Assembly (NCBI GenBank): GCA_913060975.1
Contig: CAJXVC010000004.1
Location: 1 to 64,000, forward strand
From: an uncultured Gammaproteobacteria bacterium
Lineage (GTDB): Bacteria > Pseudomonadota > Gammaproteobacteria > Pseudomonadales > Pseudohongiellaceae
DNA length: 64,000 bases
Direction of reading: 5' to 3'
Shown: positions 1 to 9,484 of the stretch, piece by piece
Numbering within the stretch: the stretch's first letter is position 1
Layout of the letters: every line of letters begins with the position of its first letter
The notes under the pieces: model-generated
Told to the model about the DNA's origin: nothing
The model's database searches: none
Seen by the model: the letters and a program-made list of their open reading frames with translations, nothing else
Translations under genes and position numbers: made by a program

Positions 1-57
1 ATAACACTCTCCAATCATGTGATTAAAAAGTGTCAACGCTATTCAGGACGGGTCACT

Positions 58-91
58 GACAAAAAGAAAGGGGGTACGAGGCCCCCTTTCA
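58..91 (-). terminator. Intrinsic terminator of the first TonB-dependent receptor gene
   Basis: Read on the minus strand, a GC-rich stem (AAAGGGGG paired with CCCCCTTT around a short loop) is followed by a T-rich tract. It lies about 40 bases past the stop codon of the receptor gene ending at 132, the expected place for its rho-independent terminator. Confidence 0.75.
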
Positions 92-131
92 GATTGATTG
101 TGCGAAAAATCCGCACAGTATTGACGGCTAC

Positions 132-2912
132 TTAGAAGTCAACACGGAAGCGCGCGTAGTAGAACGCACCTTCAATACCCCAAGGTGACGAACCGGTAAA
201 GGTGTTACCAGAACCGATAGTGCCATCCAGGTTGTCGATATCTACTGGTGCTTCCTGATCGAATGCATTGTTTGCACCAATCACGAAAGTGTAGGCATCA
301 GCAAACGTGTAAGCCGCTTCGAGGTCGAAGATAATTTCGCCATCGTAGCAGTTGTCACGATACAGACCGAAAGTACAGTCAACGTTGTAAGCTGTACCTT
401 GTGGGCCGCGAACGGTTGGATCATCACTCCAGTCAGCCACTACCCATTCGTCGTAGTAACTGGCGCGGGCCAACAGTCGCAGATCGCCGATAAAGTGGTT
501 GTAAGTAAATACACCGCGATTGGCTGGATTGTAATTTTCCAGATCAACAACACGGTTACGGTTTACTTCAGAACCAGCATTATCAACTTCTGTTTCTGTC
601 CAGTTCCAGGAACCAATCAGAGTACCGCTACCGGCATTACCCCAATCCAGATCCCAGGTACCAACGATGTCAAAACCAGTCGTGGTCGTGGCAAAGTCAT
701 TGGTGTAAAAGGAGACAGAACTCAGATCAGCCGCGCCGGGAACTCCCAACTCTTGCAAACACAAGCCGAGATTACCGACTGGATTAGCACGAGCATTCGG
801 GCAGCTTACACCACCTGGAACGGGTTGACCGGCAATGTCGATCGTACCGGTCTGGGCAATTCGGTTTTCCAGCTCGATATTGAAGTAGTCGACAGTCACG
901 TTGATATCGGGAGTGATGTCCCACACAACACCAGCCGAGAAGTTGTTGGACTCCTCAGGTTTCAAAGTCTGACCACCCAGGAACTGAGCAATCGGGTTAG
1001 TTGGTGGAATCTGACCTCGTTGCTGAAGCTCGCCATCAACGGTTGTAGTTGAAACCTTGGTGACGTTCTCCTGACCAGGTGTCGGTGCGCGGAAGCCTGT
1101 GTTATAGGAGGCACGCAAGGCGACAGTATCAGTCAGAGCGAACCGACCCGACAGCTTGTAGTTGGTTGTTGTGCCGAAGGTTTCGAAATCCTCGAAACGC
1201 AAGGCCAAACCACCCGTCAGGCGATCGGTAATATCAGCTTCCGCTTCTGTGTAGAGGGCATAGTTACTGCGGCCCCACAGACCTGCCTGGGGTGGGCTGA
1301 AGCCGGCAAAGCCGTGCGCACCAATACTCAGGTTAGGCAGCGGAGTCGTGCCGTCTGAATAGGTGTTGGAACCATCCACGTTTTGGAACGCAAAACGCCC
1401 TGCTTGCCAGGCGGCTTCTTCACCAATCAGCGTTTCGAAGATCTCGTCACGCCACTCTGCACCGAAAGCGAGAGTCAGGTCAGAGGCCAGGCCATCAACA
1501 GGCAACGTGTAGACGAAGTCAGCATTCAGGTTGAACTCGGACTGCACGTAAGAGCCCAGATCGAACAGCTGTTGCAGCTGGCCATTAACGAAGCCGTCAG
1601 GACCGTTAGAAGGGTTCCAGGTGTTGTCCAGGAAGAACGATACCTTGTTGCGACCGAAGCTACCTGAGAAGTCATAGCTCAGGCGTGAGCTGTAGTCACC
1701 ACGTACACCCGCAACAATGCTGGAGTCAATCAGGTTGCCACCAAACTGAGGTGTATAACCACCAGGCAACAACTGGTTCAGTACGAAACAGTTATCTGGC
1801 AGATTCGCCAGCGCCATAGCATCGGCTGCTACCGCGGCCTGATTCAGTGCTACACCACTACCACCTGAACCCGGGCTGGTTAGCGCAGGGCAGTTGGAAG
1901 TGATACCGGTTTGACCGGCAGCGATGTTGGTATCAACTACGGCACGGATATCGTCGGCGGTATATACGCCGCTACGGTCGTTCGGGTTGCGATAGAAGAA
2001 TGCGCCTTCTGTTTCACGACGCCCGTAGTTACCGAATGCATACACTTCTTGAGTGTCAGATGTACGGATACCGGAATTTATGAAGATATTCCAGTTGTCA
2101 CGGTACTCCGGGCCACCCCAGACTTGCGCATAAGGCTGTGCAATAGAAGCTTGTTGCGCAGCATTACCGCTGGCAATCAGTGTTGCAGCGTCGGTTCGTT
2201 GTGTAGAACGACTAGTCGGATCCTGTTCCATCCAGGAGGCAGTAATGTTGGCAAAACCATCATCACCCAATGGCAGGCCGACATTACCCATGAACTGAGT
2301 CATGGTACCGTCGCCTTCGCCGAATTCACCAGTACGTGCTTCCAAAGAGAAACCATCGGGATCGTCTTTGAGAACAAAGTTGATTACACCGGCGATTGCA
2401 TCAGAACCATACTGTGCGGCGGCACCATCGCGAAGAATTTCAGTTTGGCGGAAGGCCATGGCAGGAATCGCCGAAATATCTGCACCTTGTGAGCCAGCTG
2501 AAAGAGATCCACCCAGTTCGGCAATGACACCAGAGCGGTGACGGCGCTTGCCATTAACCAGAACAAGAATGTTATCTGGTGGCAGGCCGCGCAGGTTGGC
2601 GGGTCTTACCAGGGTTGCCGCATCAGAAATTGAAAAGCGGTCAACGTTGTAGGATGGCACTGAAGTTCGCAACATCTCGTCGAGGTCAGCAAACCCCATG
2701 TTGGTAAACTCGTCGCCACTGATTACATCCACTGGCACCGAGGAATCGGTTGCGCTTCGTTCAGCTCGGCGCGAACCGATGGTAATGATCTCTTCAACCA
2801 GCTCGTCTGACTGCTGAGCCAGCGCTATTGGTGTATAGGCTGCTGGAGCCAACAGACCAAGAGCGATGGCCGTGGGCAGCACCCGTCTGGCCAGATTAGG
2901 TCGTTGTTTCAT
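132..2912 (-). CDS. TonB-dependent outer-membrane receptor
   Basis: A 926-residue outer-membrane receptor that would import a substrate using TonB energy. Residues 1-32 form a signal peptide ending in ALA-QQ. The TonB-box-like stretch EEIITIGSRR follows at about 40-49. The plug domain (about 55-185) shows NILVLVNGKRRHR and GAAAQYGSDAIAGVINFVLK, typical of the family. The rest is beta-barrel, ending in the expected C-terminal phenylalanine (RVDF). An AGGGGAAG ribosome site precedes the ATG. It stands alone with its own terminator. It is clearly different from the two paralogous receptors near 17 and 21 kb. The ligand cannot be told from sequence; no siderophore or sugar gene lies alongside. 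Confidence 0.95.
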   Translation of the reverse strand: MKQRPNLARRVLPTAIALGLLAPAAYTPIALAQQSDELVEEIITIGSRRAERSATDSSVPVDVISGDEFTNMGFADLDEMLRTSVPSYNVDRFSISDAATLVRPANLRGLPPDNILVLVNGKRRHRSGVIAELGGSLSAGSQGADISAIPAMAFRQTEILRDGAAAQYGSDAIAGVINFVLKDDPDGFSLEARTGEFGEGDGTMTQFMGNVGLPLGDDGFANITASWMEQDPTSRSTQRTDAATLIASGNAAQQASIAQPYAQVWGGPEYRDNWNIFINSGIRTSDTQEVYAFGNYGRRETEGAFFYRNPNDRSGVYTADDIRAVVDTNIAAGQTGITSNCPALTSPGSGGSGVALNQAAVAADAMALANLPDNCFVLNQLLPGGYTPQFGGNLIDSSIVAGVRGDYSSRLSYDFSGSFGRNKVSFFLDNTWNPSNGPDGFVNGQLQQLFDLGSYVQSEFNLNADFVYTLPVDGLASDLTLAFGAEWRDEIFETLIGEEAAWQAGRFAFQNVDGSNTYSDGTTPLPNLSIGAHGFAGFSPPQAGLWGRSNYALYTEAEADITDRLTGGLALRFEDFETFGTTTNYKLSGRFALTDTVALRASYNTGFRAPTPGQENVTKVSTTTVDGELQQRGQIPPTNPIAQFLGGQTLKPEESNNFSAGVVWDITPDINVTVDYFNIELENRIAQTGTIDIAGQPVPGGVSCPNARANPVGNLGLCLQELGVPGAADLSSVSFYTNDFATTTTGFDIVGTWDLDWGNAGSGTLIGSWNWTETEVDNAGSEVNRNRVVDLENYNPANRGVFTYNHFIGDLRLLARASYYDEWVVADWSDDPTVRGPQGTAYNVDCTFGLYRDNCYDGEIIFDLEAAYTFADAYTFVIGANNAFDQEAPVDIDNLDGTIGSGNTFTGSSPWGIEGAFYYARFRVDF

Positions 2913-3920
2913 TTACTTCCCCTTGTTATTGATAGGTTAGTGGAACTCTGTGGAGTTCTATATGAACTTTTCGCACGTTATGTGGGCACAACATACGACG
3001 CCCGTAACCGAACGATTGTTCGTTTAAGAAGCATAAAAGTCGTTTCTGTAAAAGTCCAGCCACATCGCCCGCTAATAGTGCGTATCCGAGGAATTGTTGA
3101 GCTAGATCGGGTATTAAAAGTGCGCTGAATATTTTTGCGATCAGCCTTGGGGAAAAATAGCGCGATAAATGGCCCTTGCGACCTGTAAGAGAGCAGAAAC
3201 ATTGACCAATATGCATGGTGCTGGTGCAATTATCATCGCAATACACTGATTCTATGGCGCCCGGCGATAAAAAATGATGAAAATGATGCGAGTTTCCTGC
3301 GACTGACCTGAACGAATGGTACGCAAGACCGGTAATCGATTTGAATTAGTGCAGCCTTCGATGTCTGGGCCAGATTTTCCGCCTTAGTCCTTGTCGGTCC
3401 CGTCAACTACACTGGTTGCCGCAGTGTGGTTGATTGCTAATAGTCAGAGACAGGAAGGACAGGACAGGAAGGACAGGACAGGAAGGACAGGACAGGAAGG
3501 ACAGGAAGGACAGGAGGGATCCAAGTGGTCCAAGTGCTCTAAGCGGTCGAAAGATTAGAAATTTCATCTTGTTTAGCAGTGTTTTCAGCCATAGTAAGCG
3601 CTCACTAACAGGAATTCTGGCCAGCAAGCACAATAGCGGTGAGGGTGGGGTATTTACGCTGCATAGTGTCCTGATGCCGATAGGCAACTAGCAGCAATGG
3701 CTAGGCTTATAGAATTTCAGACAGGGTGACAGACGCGAACAGCAAGGGATTGCAACGACAGGGAAAGCAACCACAAGGAATGCGTGATGCCGGGGCTGAG
3801 CCGGTAGCAGCCTGGAGCGCCGCCAGGGCCAAAGGCCAAGGGAAATCCTGTGGATAGGGCCCTTGCCGCGCTGTATGGGCGTTCAGCAAAGGCCACGTCA
3901 TTACTTGTGGTTTTGAGAGT
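2913..3920. other. 1 kb intergenic region without a supported gene
   Basis: Upstream of the receptor and downstream of the DUF411 gene. Several short open frames exist on both strands, but none has a convincing ribosome site, family resemblance or signal peptide. The one distinct element is the 14-bp tandem repeat at 3449-3518, listed separately. Confidence 0.6.
3449..3518. repeat. 14-bp tandem repeat, four exact copies plus a partial one
   Basis: The unit GACAGGAAGGACAG occurs four times exactly (3449-3462, 3463-3476, 3477-3490, 3491-3504), followed by a degenerate copy to 3518. The unit is purine-only apart from its C residues and is not a multiple of three, so a reading frame through it shifts at each copy. 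This argues against coding use. Confidence 0.9.
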
Positions 3921-4430
3921 TTACTGCTCGTCGGCGCTGGCGATACTGGCGAATACTTCGCTGCTACCGTCTTTATTGATTAGCAGGATGTCATAAGGCG
4001 TGAAGCGATTACCCATTTCCATGCCGGGACCGCCGATTGGCATACCGGGTACAGCTAGCCCCAGAGCGCCGGCAGGCGGATTGGCAAGAAACTGGGCTAT
4101 AAACTTCTCGGGGATATGACCTTCGAAGAGGTAGCCATTTTCGGTAACCGCGGTGTGACAGGACTGCCACTCGGGCTTCAGCCCTAACTCGGCTTTCACG
4201 CCATTGAGGTCGCTGGGGTGGAAGATGTTGGAGTGGTAGCCATTTTCGGTCATATGATCGATCCAGCCCTCACAGCACCCACAAGTTTCGCTCTTGTAGA
4301 CATTGAGTGTCACATCCTCAATGGACTGTGCGCCGGCTATCGGGGCGACCAACCAGGCGACTGCGCCCAGAATCGAGGCGAAAAAATGACGCCGAAAATT
4401 GATGCGTATTGATAGAGTATCTTTGATCAC
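3921..4430 (-). CDS. DUF411 family periplasmic metal-binding protein
   Basis: A 169-residue exported protein of the DUF411 family, often found in copper/metal-related contexts. The start is GTG at 4430, preceded by AAGGAG. A signal peptide (residues 1-35, ending in IAGAQS) is followed by the family's KSETCGCCEGW cysteine cluster, then SCHTAV and PGMPIGGPGMEMG motifs, and the C-terminal YDILLINKDG. Cys, His and Met residues make metal binding likely. No copper exporter or regulator is adjacent, so the metal and role are inference. Confidence 0.88.
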   Translation of the reverse strand: MIKDTLSIRINFRRHFFASILGAVAWLVAPIAGAQSIEDVTLNVYKSETCGCCEGWIDHMTENGYHSNIFHPSDLNGVKAELGLKPEWQSCHTAVTENGYLFEGHIPEKFIAQFLANPPAGALGLAVPGMPIGGPGMEMGNRFTPYDILLINKDGSSEVFASIASADEQ

Positions 4431-4870
4431 GTGATTCTCCTTGCGGCAGAGTGTTTGAATGGCGCACTGGGCCGGACTCTCTCCCCAGCTCTCTTTCAGT
4501 TCTCGATTAGCCCGTTGTAAACCAGACTATAACCAATGTTGAGTCGCCTGATGCCAATTACAAGACCCAACTATACCGCGTGTTGTACGGTGCTGCACCT
4601 TGAACCAGCTCGAAGCTGAGGTGCTTATTGGTTGACAAAGTTGCCTTTAGCCAATTGGCGCTGCTGGCTGATGACACCCGAGCTGTGCCCTTGCTTGTCT
4701 TACATTGGCCTTTATCTTACCATGCTCAGCGTCCGAAAAATCGGCTGCTGAGTCCACGATCCCGAGGCTGGCTGGCCGTTATTGCTCGCCACTCCAAGCG
4801 CCGCCAGTCACTTTCCTGCAATTGAACTAATTTAATACTGCTGACTTGTCACCAGTCGTAGAGTCTGATC
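4431..4870. other. Intergenic region between DUF411 and MATE genes
   Basis: Divergent spacer of 440 bases that should hold the promoters of both neighbours. A 65-codon frame at 4628-4825 has no recognisable features and no clear ribosome site. I see no terminator or repeat. Confidence 0.5.
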
Positions 4871-6250
4871 ATGTTTTGGCAACACATTCAATTTAACCGA
4901 GCTACGCTACGTGAACTGATAATTGTCGCCGTCCCGATGGTGGTTTCGCAGGGCACGTTTGCAGTCATGATATTTACCGACCGTTATTTTTTGTCGCAAA
5001 TTGATCCTGTCAATATGGCCGCGGCACTGGGTGGTGGCGTAGCAGCATTTTTCTCCTTCAGTTTCTTTTCCGGTTTGCTGAGTTATGCCAATGCCATGGT
5101 GGCTCAGTATCTGGGCGCCGGGCAATTGCACAAGTGTGCCAAGGTGGTCACTCAAGGCTGGTTCCTGATCGCCTTGAGTGCGCCTTTGCTGGTGCTTATC
5201 ACCTGGCTGGTCAGCGGGCTATTTTCCGCCATGGATCATGATCCGCAACAAGTTGAATTGGAGCGTCACTATTTTCAATTGTTGATGATGGGGTCTGTAC
5301 TTACTCTGGCCAAGGTTTGTATCTCTTCCTATTTTGCGGGAATCGGTGAAACTCGCATAATCATGTTCTGCGATGTTTGTGGATTGCTGCTTAATATTCC
5401 ACTTTGTTATGTCATGGTGTTTGGTTACATGGGCTTCCCGGCGATGGGCATTGCCGGAGCCGGGATATCGACAATTGTCGCCACACTGTTTGCGTTGATT
5501 CTGTTTCTGTTGTTTTACTTCCGGCGCAGTCATCGCGACAAGTTTTCTGTAATGACTTCTTTCCGGTATGATGCCGGAATACTGCGTCGTTTCCTGCGTC
5601 TGGGGTTTCCGTCAGGGTTGGAGATGTTTCTGAATGTCGCCGCCTTTAATTTGTTTCTGCTGATGTTTCAGTCATACGGAATAGTAGAGGGCGCTGCTGC
5701 AGCGATTGTCTTCAACTGGGACATTCTGTCTTACATTCCGATGGTAGGCTTGAACATCGGCATGATTTCGATGATAGGCCGCTTCGTGGGTGCCGGCGAC
5801 ATGACGCGTGCCAATGAAGTGATTACTGCCGGATTTATTATCGGTCTTTCCTATTCATTTGTACTGGCCGTGATCTTTATAACTTTACGGTTCCCACTCG
5901 TGGAGCTGTTCACGCCACCCGATGGCGATTTCGAAGCCATTCGCGATCTGGCTGCATTCATGATGGTGGGGCTGTCCAGCTATGCCATGGCCGATGCGAT
6001 TATCCAGGTATGCGGCGGCGTCTTGCGTGGGGCTGGGGACACCCGCTGGGTAATGCTAGCGTCGGTGACTCTGCACTGGATAATGCTGGTAATCCAGTTC
6101 CTCGTCATACGAGTGCTGAATTACGGTCCTGCAGCGTCCTGGCTGGCCTTTGTCGTGATGATTCTGGCCATCGCAGTAGTGTTCGCCGGGCGGCTCTGGG
6201 GCGGCATTTGGCGTGACCCGGAGCGTCTACGTCTCGTCATGGCCGAGTAG
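4871..6250 (+). CDS. MATE family efflux transporter
   Basis: A 459-residue inner-membrane protein with about 12 hydrophobic helices in two homologous halves (roughly residues 10-225 and 235-455). It is typical in length and pattern of MATE exporters, which move cationic drugs or metabolites out of the cell using Na+ or H+ gradients. Typical features include AVPMVVSQG in helix 1, FADRYFLS-like FTDRYFLSQ, and the second-half VFNWDILSYIPMVGLNIG. Downstream comes the DUF3500 gene on the same strand after 90 bases. The substrate is unknown. Confidence 0.93.
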   Translation: MFWQHIQFNRATLRELIIVAVPMVVSQGTFAVMIFTDRYFLSQIDPVNMAAALGGGVAAFFSFSFFSGLLSYANAMVAQYLGAGQLHKCAKVVTQGWFLIALSAPLLVLITWLVSGLFSAMDHDPQQVELERHYFQLLMMGSVLTLAKVCISSYFAGIGETRIIMFCDVCGLLLNIPLCYVMVFGYMGFPAMGIAGAGISTIVATLFALILFLLFYFRRSHRDKFSVMTSFRYDAGILRRFLRLGFPSGLEMFLNVAAFNLFLLMFQSYGIVEGAAAAIVFNWDILSYIPMVGLNIGMISMIGRFVGAGDMTRANEVITAGFIIGLSYSFVLAVIFITLRFPLVELFTPPDGDFEAIRDLAAFMMVGLSSYAMADAIIQVCGGVLRGAGDTRWVMLASVTLHWIMLVIQFLVIRVLNYGPAASWLAFVVMILAIAVVFAGRLWGGIWRDPERLRLVMAE

Positions 6251-6340
6251 CGGCTTGCGACACGGGCGTAGAGCGGGTAGCCTCAAATCGACCAGTGCAC
6301 AAGCAATCCAAAACAATAACGACAAGTGATGAGAGCCGCC

Positions 6341-7606
6341 ATGTTCAAGTTTCAGCGCAGCCACGCCCGACCTCCAAGTGACCTCTTCTTTCTTACTACC
6401 TGCATTAAGCGTACAACTTTATATTTGTTCGCTGCATTACTCACATCCAGTGTGATAAAAGTGGTGCAGGCACAGTCGCAATACCCGGAGAATTTGCTAC
6501 GGCAAAAAGGCACATTTTCCGGCGGTGCTGCTACTGCAATCGGTGTGCCTTTTGAAGGCGTGCAGACCTCCAGCGGAATTCGCAGTGGTTTGTTTGAGCT
6601 ACGCTCGACCGGCGTAGCCACCACTGCTATTCGACAGGTAGCTGAGGAGTTTCTGGCAACGCTGAATACAATAGATTTGAGTCGCACGCATTTTTCGATC
6701 GATGATCCGGAGTGGCGTGACTGGTCTAATGTCGATGTCGGTATATTTCCCCGGCGCGGTATTAGTCTCGAAGAAATGACAGCAGAACAAAAAGCAGCAG
6801 CATGGAATTTGCTTGAAGAATCTCTCTCTGCCAAGGGGCTGGAACAAACGCGCAATATTATGCGAACTGAGCAGACGCTTTTCGAGATGAATGGCGAACC
6901 TATTCGCTATGGTGAAGAGAAATACTATTTCACGATGATGGGAATTCCTTCCGATGAAGAACCGTGGGGCTGGCAATTGGACGGCCACCACCTGGTGATT
7001 AACTTTTTCGTAATTGGTGACCAGGTTGTCATGACTCCGGCTTTTTGGGGTGGAGAACCAGTTATCACAGATAGCGGAATGTACGACGGCAACCGGATTC
7101 TGCAACCCGAACAGGATCTCGGGCTGGCGCTGATGCAGTCATTGGATGCAAGTCAGCAAGCTGAGGCTACTCTCAGTCCGGATAAAGTTCGTAATGATCA
7201 GATAGCTGCCGGAAATCAAGACAATCTTGTTCTTGATTACGAGGGCTTGAGTGCGGCCAACATGACCAGCAGTCAGCGCCTGAAATTGCTCGATGTTATA
7301 GGTGCTTACATCGGTAATTTGCGCAATCCACATGCGGAAGTGACGATGCAGGAGATCGGCGAATATCTAGACGAGACATGGTTTGCATGGATCGGCGATG
7401 ATGCAGATGATGGCGTTTTCTACTACCGCATTCATAGCCCGGTTATTCTTATTGAATTCGACCATCAGGGTCCCGTGGGTACACTGCAAAAGAACCCACG
7501 AGGAATTCCCACTCGAGATCATATACACACCATTGTGCGAACACCCAATGGCAATGATTATGGTAAAGACTTGCTCAGGCAGCATCTATTGGCGCACCCT
7601 CATTAG
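6341..7606 (+). CDS. DUF3500 domain-containing secreted protein
   Basis: A protein of about 420 residues in the DUF3500 family, whose function is not established. Family hallmarks are visible: TMMGIPSDEEPWGWQLDGHH, then FWGGEPV, GLALMQSLDASQQ and the C-terminal RDHIHTIVRTPNGNDYGKDL with its conserved His residues. A hydrophobic segment (LYLFAALLTSSVIKVVQA) suggests export, although the preceding basic region is long. I prefer ATG 6341, five bases after GAGAG. GTG 6326 and ATG 6329 are in-frame alternatives. It precedes the cox-like cluster by 62 bases and might be co-transcribed with it. Confidence 0.88.
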   Translation: MFKFQRSHARPPSDLFFLTTCIKRTTLYLFAALLTSSVIKVVQAQSQYPENLLRQKGTFSGGAATAIGVPFEGVQTSSGIRSGLFELRSTGVATTAIRQVAEEFLATLNTIDLSRTHFSIDDPEWRDWSNVDVGIFPRRGISLEEMTAEQKAAAWNLLEESLSAKGLEQTRNIMRTEQTLFEMNGEPIRYGEEKYYFTMMGIPSDEEPWGWQLDGHHLVINFFVIGDQVVMTPAFWGGEPVITDSGMYDGNRILQPEQDLGLALMQSLDASQQAEATLSPDKVRNDQIAAGNQDNLVLDYEGLSAANMTSSQRLKLLDVIGAYIGNLRNPHAEVTMQEIGEYLDETWFAWIGDDADDGVFYYRIHSPVILIEFDHQGPVGTLQKNPRGIPTRDHIHTIVRTPNGNDYGKDLLRQHLLAHPH

Positions 7607-7668
7607 CAGCGTCGCTTTTATATGCTCAGGGCATCGTAGAAAAGCAGTAATTCAGGAGCAGTCAGTAT

Positions 7669-8136
7669 ATGGAAATGATTTCGGAGCAGCGCATACCGGC
7701 TACCCAAGACGAAGTATGGGCAGCCTTAAACAGTACCGATGTACTGCAAGCGGCCATGCCAGGTTGTGAGAGCTTCGAAGAAACCGGGGAGAATGAATAC
7801 CTGGCCAAACTGACTGCCAAGGTTGGTCCAGTGAAGGCCAAATTCAAATTCAAGGTTTCCCTGCAAGATGTCAATGCGCCGCACGGTTATGTTATCAATG
7901 GCGAGGGGCAGGGCGGTGCGGCCGGTTTTGCCAAAGGTTCAGCCAAAGTGGATCTGACAGAAGAAGCTGGGGAAACAGTTTTAGCCTACTCTGTGAAGGC
8001 CAGTGTCGGAGGCAAACTTGCGCAATTGGGCGGTCGACTTATCGATGGCACCGCCAGGAAAATGGCTGATGAGTTCTTCACTAATTTTAATGCTATTTTA
8101 AGTGATGGATTGCAACCCTCTTCAGAGGGTGAGTAA
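7669..8136 (+). CDS. coxG: CoxG-like SRPBCC protein (CO dehydrogenase accessory)
   Basis: A 155-residue START/SRPBCC-fold protein of the CoxG family. It matches the family pattern: initial ISEQRIPATQDEVWAALN, then AMPGCESFEE, KVGPVKAKFKFKV and ASVGGKLAQLGGRLIDG. In carboxydotrophs CoxG helps place the oxidoreductase at the membrane. An AGGAG site lies ten bases before ATG 7669. It is the first gene of a same-strand cluster with coxS, coxM, coxD and coxE. The family assignment is firm; a role in CO oxidation is not implied, because many related Mo-hydroxylases carry the same accessory. Confidence 0.92.
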   Translation: MEMISEQRIPATQDEVWAALNSTDVLQAAMPGCESFEETGENEYLAKLTAKVGPVKAKFKFKVSLQDVNAPHGYVINGEGQGGAAGFAKGSAKVDLTEEAGETVLAYSVKASVGGKLAQLGGRLIDGTARKMADEFFTNFNAILSDGLQPSSEGE

Positions 8137-8169
8137 GCGCTTAACGGAAACAAGTTGGGAGCACAACAG

Positions 8170-8661
8170 ATGGTAGGGGTAACAATGACAGTGAATGGCG
8201 AGGCAGTTGTCGGTGAAGTTGAAAACCGTACTCTGCTTGTTCATTTTCTGCGGGAGAATCTGCAATTGACCGGCACACATGTCGGCTGCGATACCAGTCA
8301 ATGTGGCGCCTGTGTAGTCCAGGTCGATGGCGCGAGCGTCAAAGCCTGCGCCATGTTGGCGGTACAGGCTGACGGTTGTCAGGTTGCCACCATCGAAGGC
8401 CTTAATGATGGTAAAACGCTGCATCCGATGCAGCAGGCGTTTATGGATCATCATGGATTGCAATGCGGTTTCTGCACTCCCGGCATGGTGATGAGCGCAT
8501 TGGATATTGTACAACGCCATGGCAATACAGTGGACGAAGCGACAATTCGCCATGAACTGGAAGGCAATCTTTGTCGCTGCACTGGCTATCACAACATCGT
8601 CAACGCCATTGCGGCAGGTGCTGCTGCCATGGGCGACGAAACCGAATCGGCGGAGGTGTGA
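8170..8661 (+). CDS. coxS: [2Fe-2S] small subunit of a CO-dehydrogenase/xanthine-oxidase family enzyme
   Basis: The small iron-sulfur subunit, which passes electrons from a molybdenum site to FAD. With ATG 8170 as start, the plant-ferredoxin-type cluster uses Cys40, 45, 48 and 60 ([10 protein letters not shown] plus KACAML). The second cluster uses Cys99, 102, 135 and 137 (QCGFCTPGM and [11 protein letters not shown]). Start choice: GGGAG lies eight bases before ATG 8170; TTG 8155 and ATG 8185 are alternatives. The stop codon abuts the coxM start, indicating translational coupling. The partner molybdopterin subunit is not in this window. Confidence 0.94.
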   Translation: MVGVTMTVNGEAVVGEVENRTLLVHFLRENLQLTGTHVGCDTSQCGACVVQVDGASVKACAMLAVQADGCQVATIEGLNDGKTLHPMQQAFMDHHGLQCGFCTPGMVMSALDIVQRHGNTVDEATIRHELEGNLCRCTGYHNIVNAIAAGAAAMGDETESAEV

Positions 8662-9468
8662 ATGTATCAGTTTGAGTATCACAAACCAGCCAGTATTGAA
8701 GCTGCGATTGAGTTGATGAATGAAGCTGAGGACGGCAAATTTATTGCCGGCGGGCAGACTATGCTGCCAACAATGAAACACAGGTTAGCCAGCCCAACTG
8801 ATCTTGTTGATCTGGGCAAGATCGAAGGATTGCAGAGTGTTCGGGTTGACGCCGAAACTGTGACGATTGGCGCTATGACGACTCATGCTGCAGTCGCAGC
8901 CTCAGTAGATATCAGACAAGCAATTCCGGCCTTGGCAGCATTAGCTGGCAATATTGGCGATCCCGCCGTGCGTAATCGCGGCACGCTTGGCGGTTCCATA
9001 GCCAACAATGATCCAGCCGCAGATTATCCGGCCGCGCTTATAGCTCTGAATGCGATCGTGCAAACCAATAGCAGGGAAATTGCCGCCGAAGATTTTTTCA
9101 CGGGCATGTTCGAGACGGCACTTGAGGAAAACGAAATCATCACCCAGGTGCGGTTTGCGTGTCCAACGCAGGCCTCTTATCAGAAATTCGCCAACCCAGC
9201 CTCGCGCTATGCCATTGCCGGCGTATTTGCGGCGAATTTTAGTTCAGGGCTGCGAATCGGAGTCACCGGTGCGACAGCCGTCGCCCATCGCGGTGCACGA
9301 CTCGAAGCGGCGCTGGCGGGCAAGCAGGACCCAGCGGCCATTGCCGCGGCATTGCAGGGCGTGGCACTGCCTGTTGAAAAAATGAATAACGATATCCACG
9401 CCAGTGCGGAGTATCGCGCCGATCTGGTAAAAACCCTGACCAGGAAAGCCGTTTTGGCTTGTCTTTGA
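8662..9468 (+). CDS. coxM: FAD-binding medium subunit of a CO-dehydrogenase/xanthine-oxidase family enzyme
   Basis: The 268-residue flavin subunit. FAD-binding motifs are visible: FIAGGQTMLPTMKHRLASP near residue 30 and IGDPAVRNRGTLGGSIANND near residue 100, as in PCMH-type FAD_binding_5 proteins. A CO_deh_flav_C-type end follows. It is slightly shorter than the usual 280-300 residues. The ATG follows directly on the coxS stop codon. The S-M order with no L gene is unusual and is discussed in the findings. Confidence 0.93.
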   Translation: MYQFEYHKPASIEAAIELMNEAEDGKFIAGGQTMLPTMKHRLASPTDLVDLGKIEGLQSVRVDAETVTIGAMTTHAAVAASVDIRQAIPALAALAGNIGDPAVRNRGTLGGSIANNDPAADYPAALIALNAIVQTNSREIAAEDFFTGMFETALEENEIITQVRFACPTQASYQKFANPASRYAIAGVFAANFSSGLRIGVTGATAVAHRGARLEAALAGKQDPAAIAAALQGVALPVEKMNNDIHASAEYRADLVKTLTRKAVLACL

Positions 9469-9484
9469 TTGACGCGAGCAAGCC

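Noticed and set aside
399..1052. Plus-strand frame of 217 codons inside the first receptor gene
   Set aside because: It is antisense to a strongly supported receptor gene, has no family features and no ribosome site.
3403..3691. Frames on both strands across the 14-bp repeat
   Set aside because: Repeat-driven open frames (Leu/Ser/Pro-rich or Asp/Arg/Gly-rich) without start signals or homology features.
3707..3901. 64-codon minus-strand frame after the DUF411 gene
   Set aside because: No ribosome site; composition looks non-coding.
6352..7105. Minus-strand frames of about 168 codons within the DUF3500 gene
   Set aside because: Antisense to a gene with family motifs; no signals of their own.
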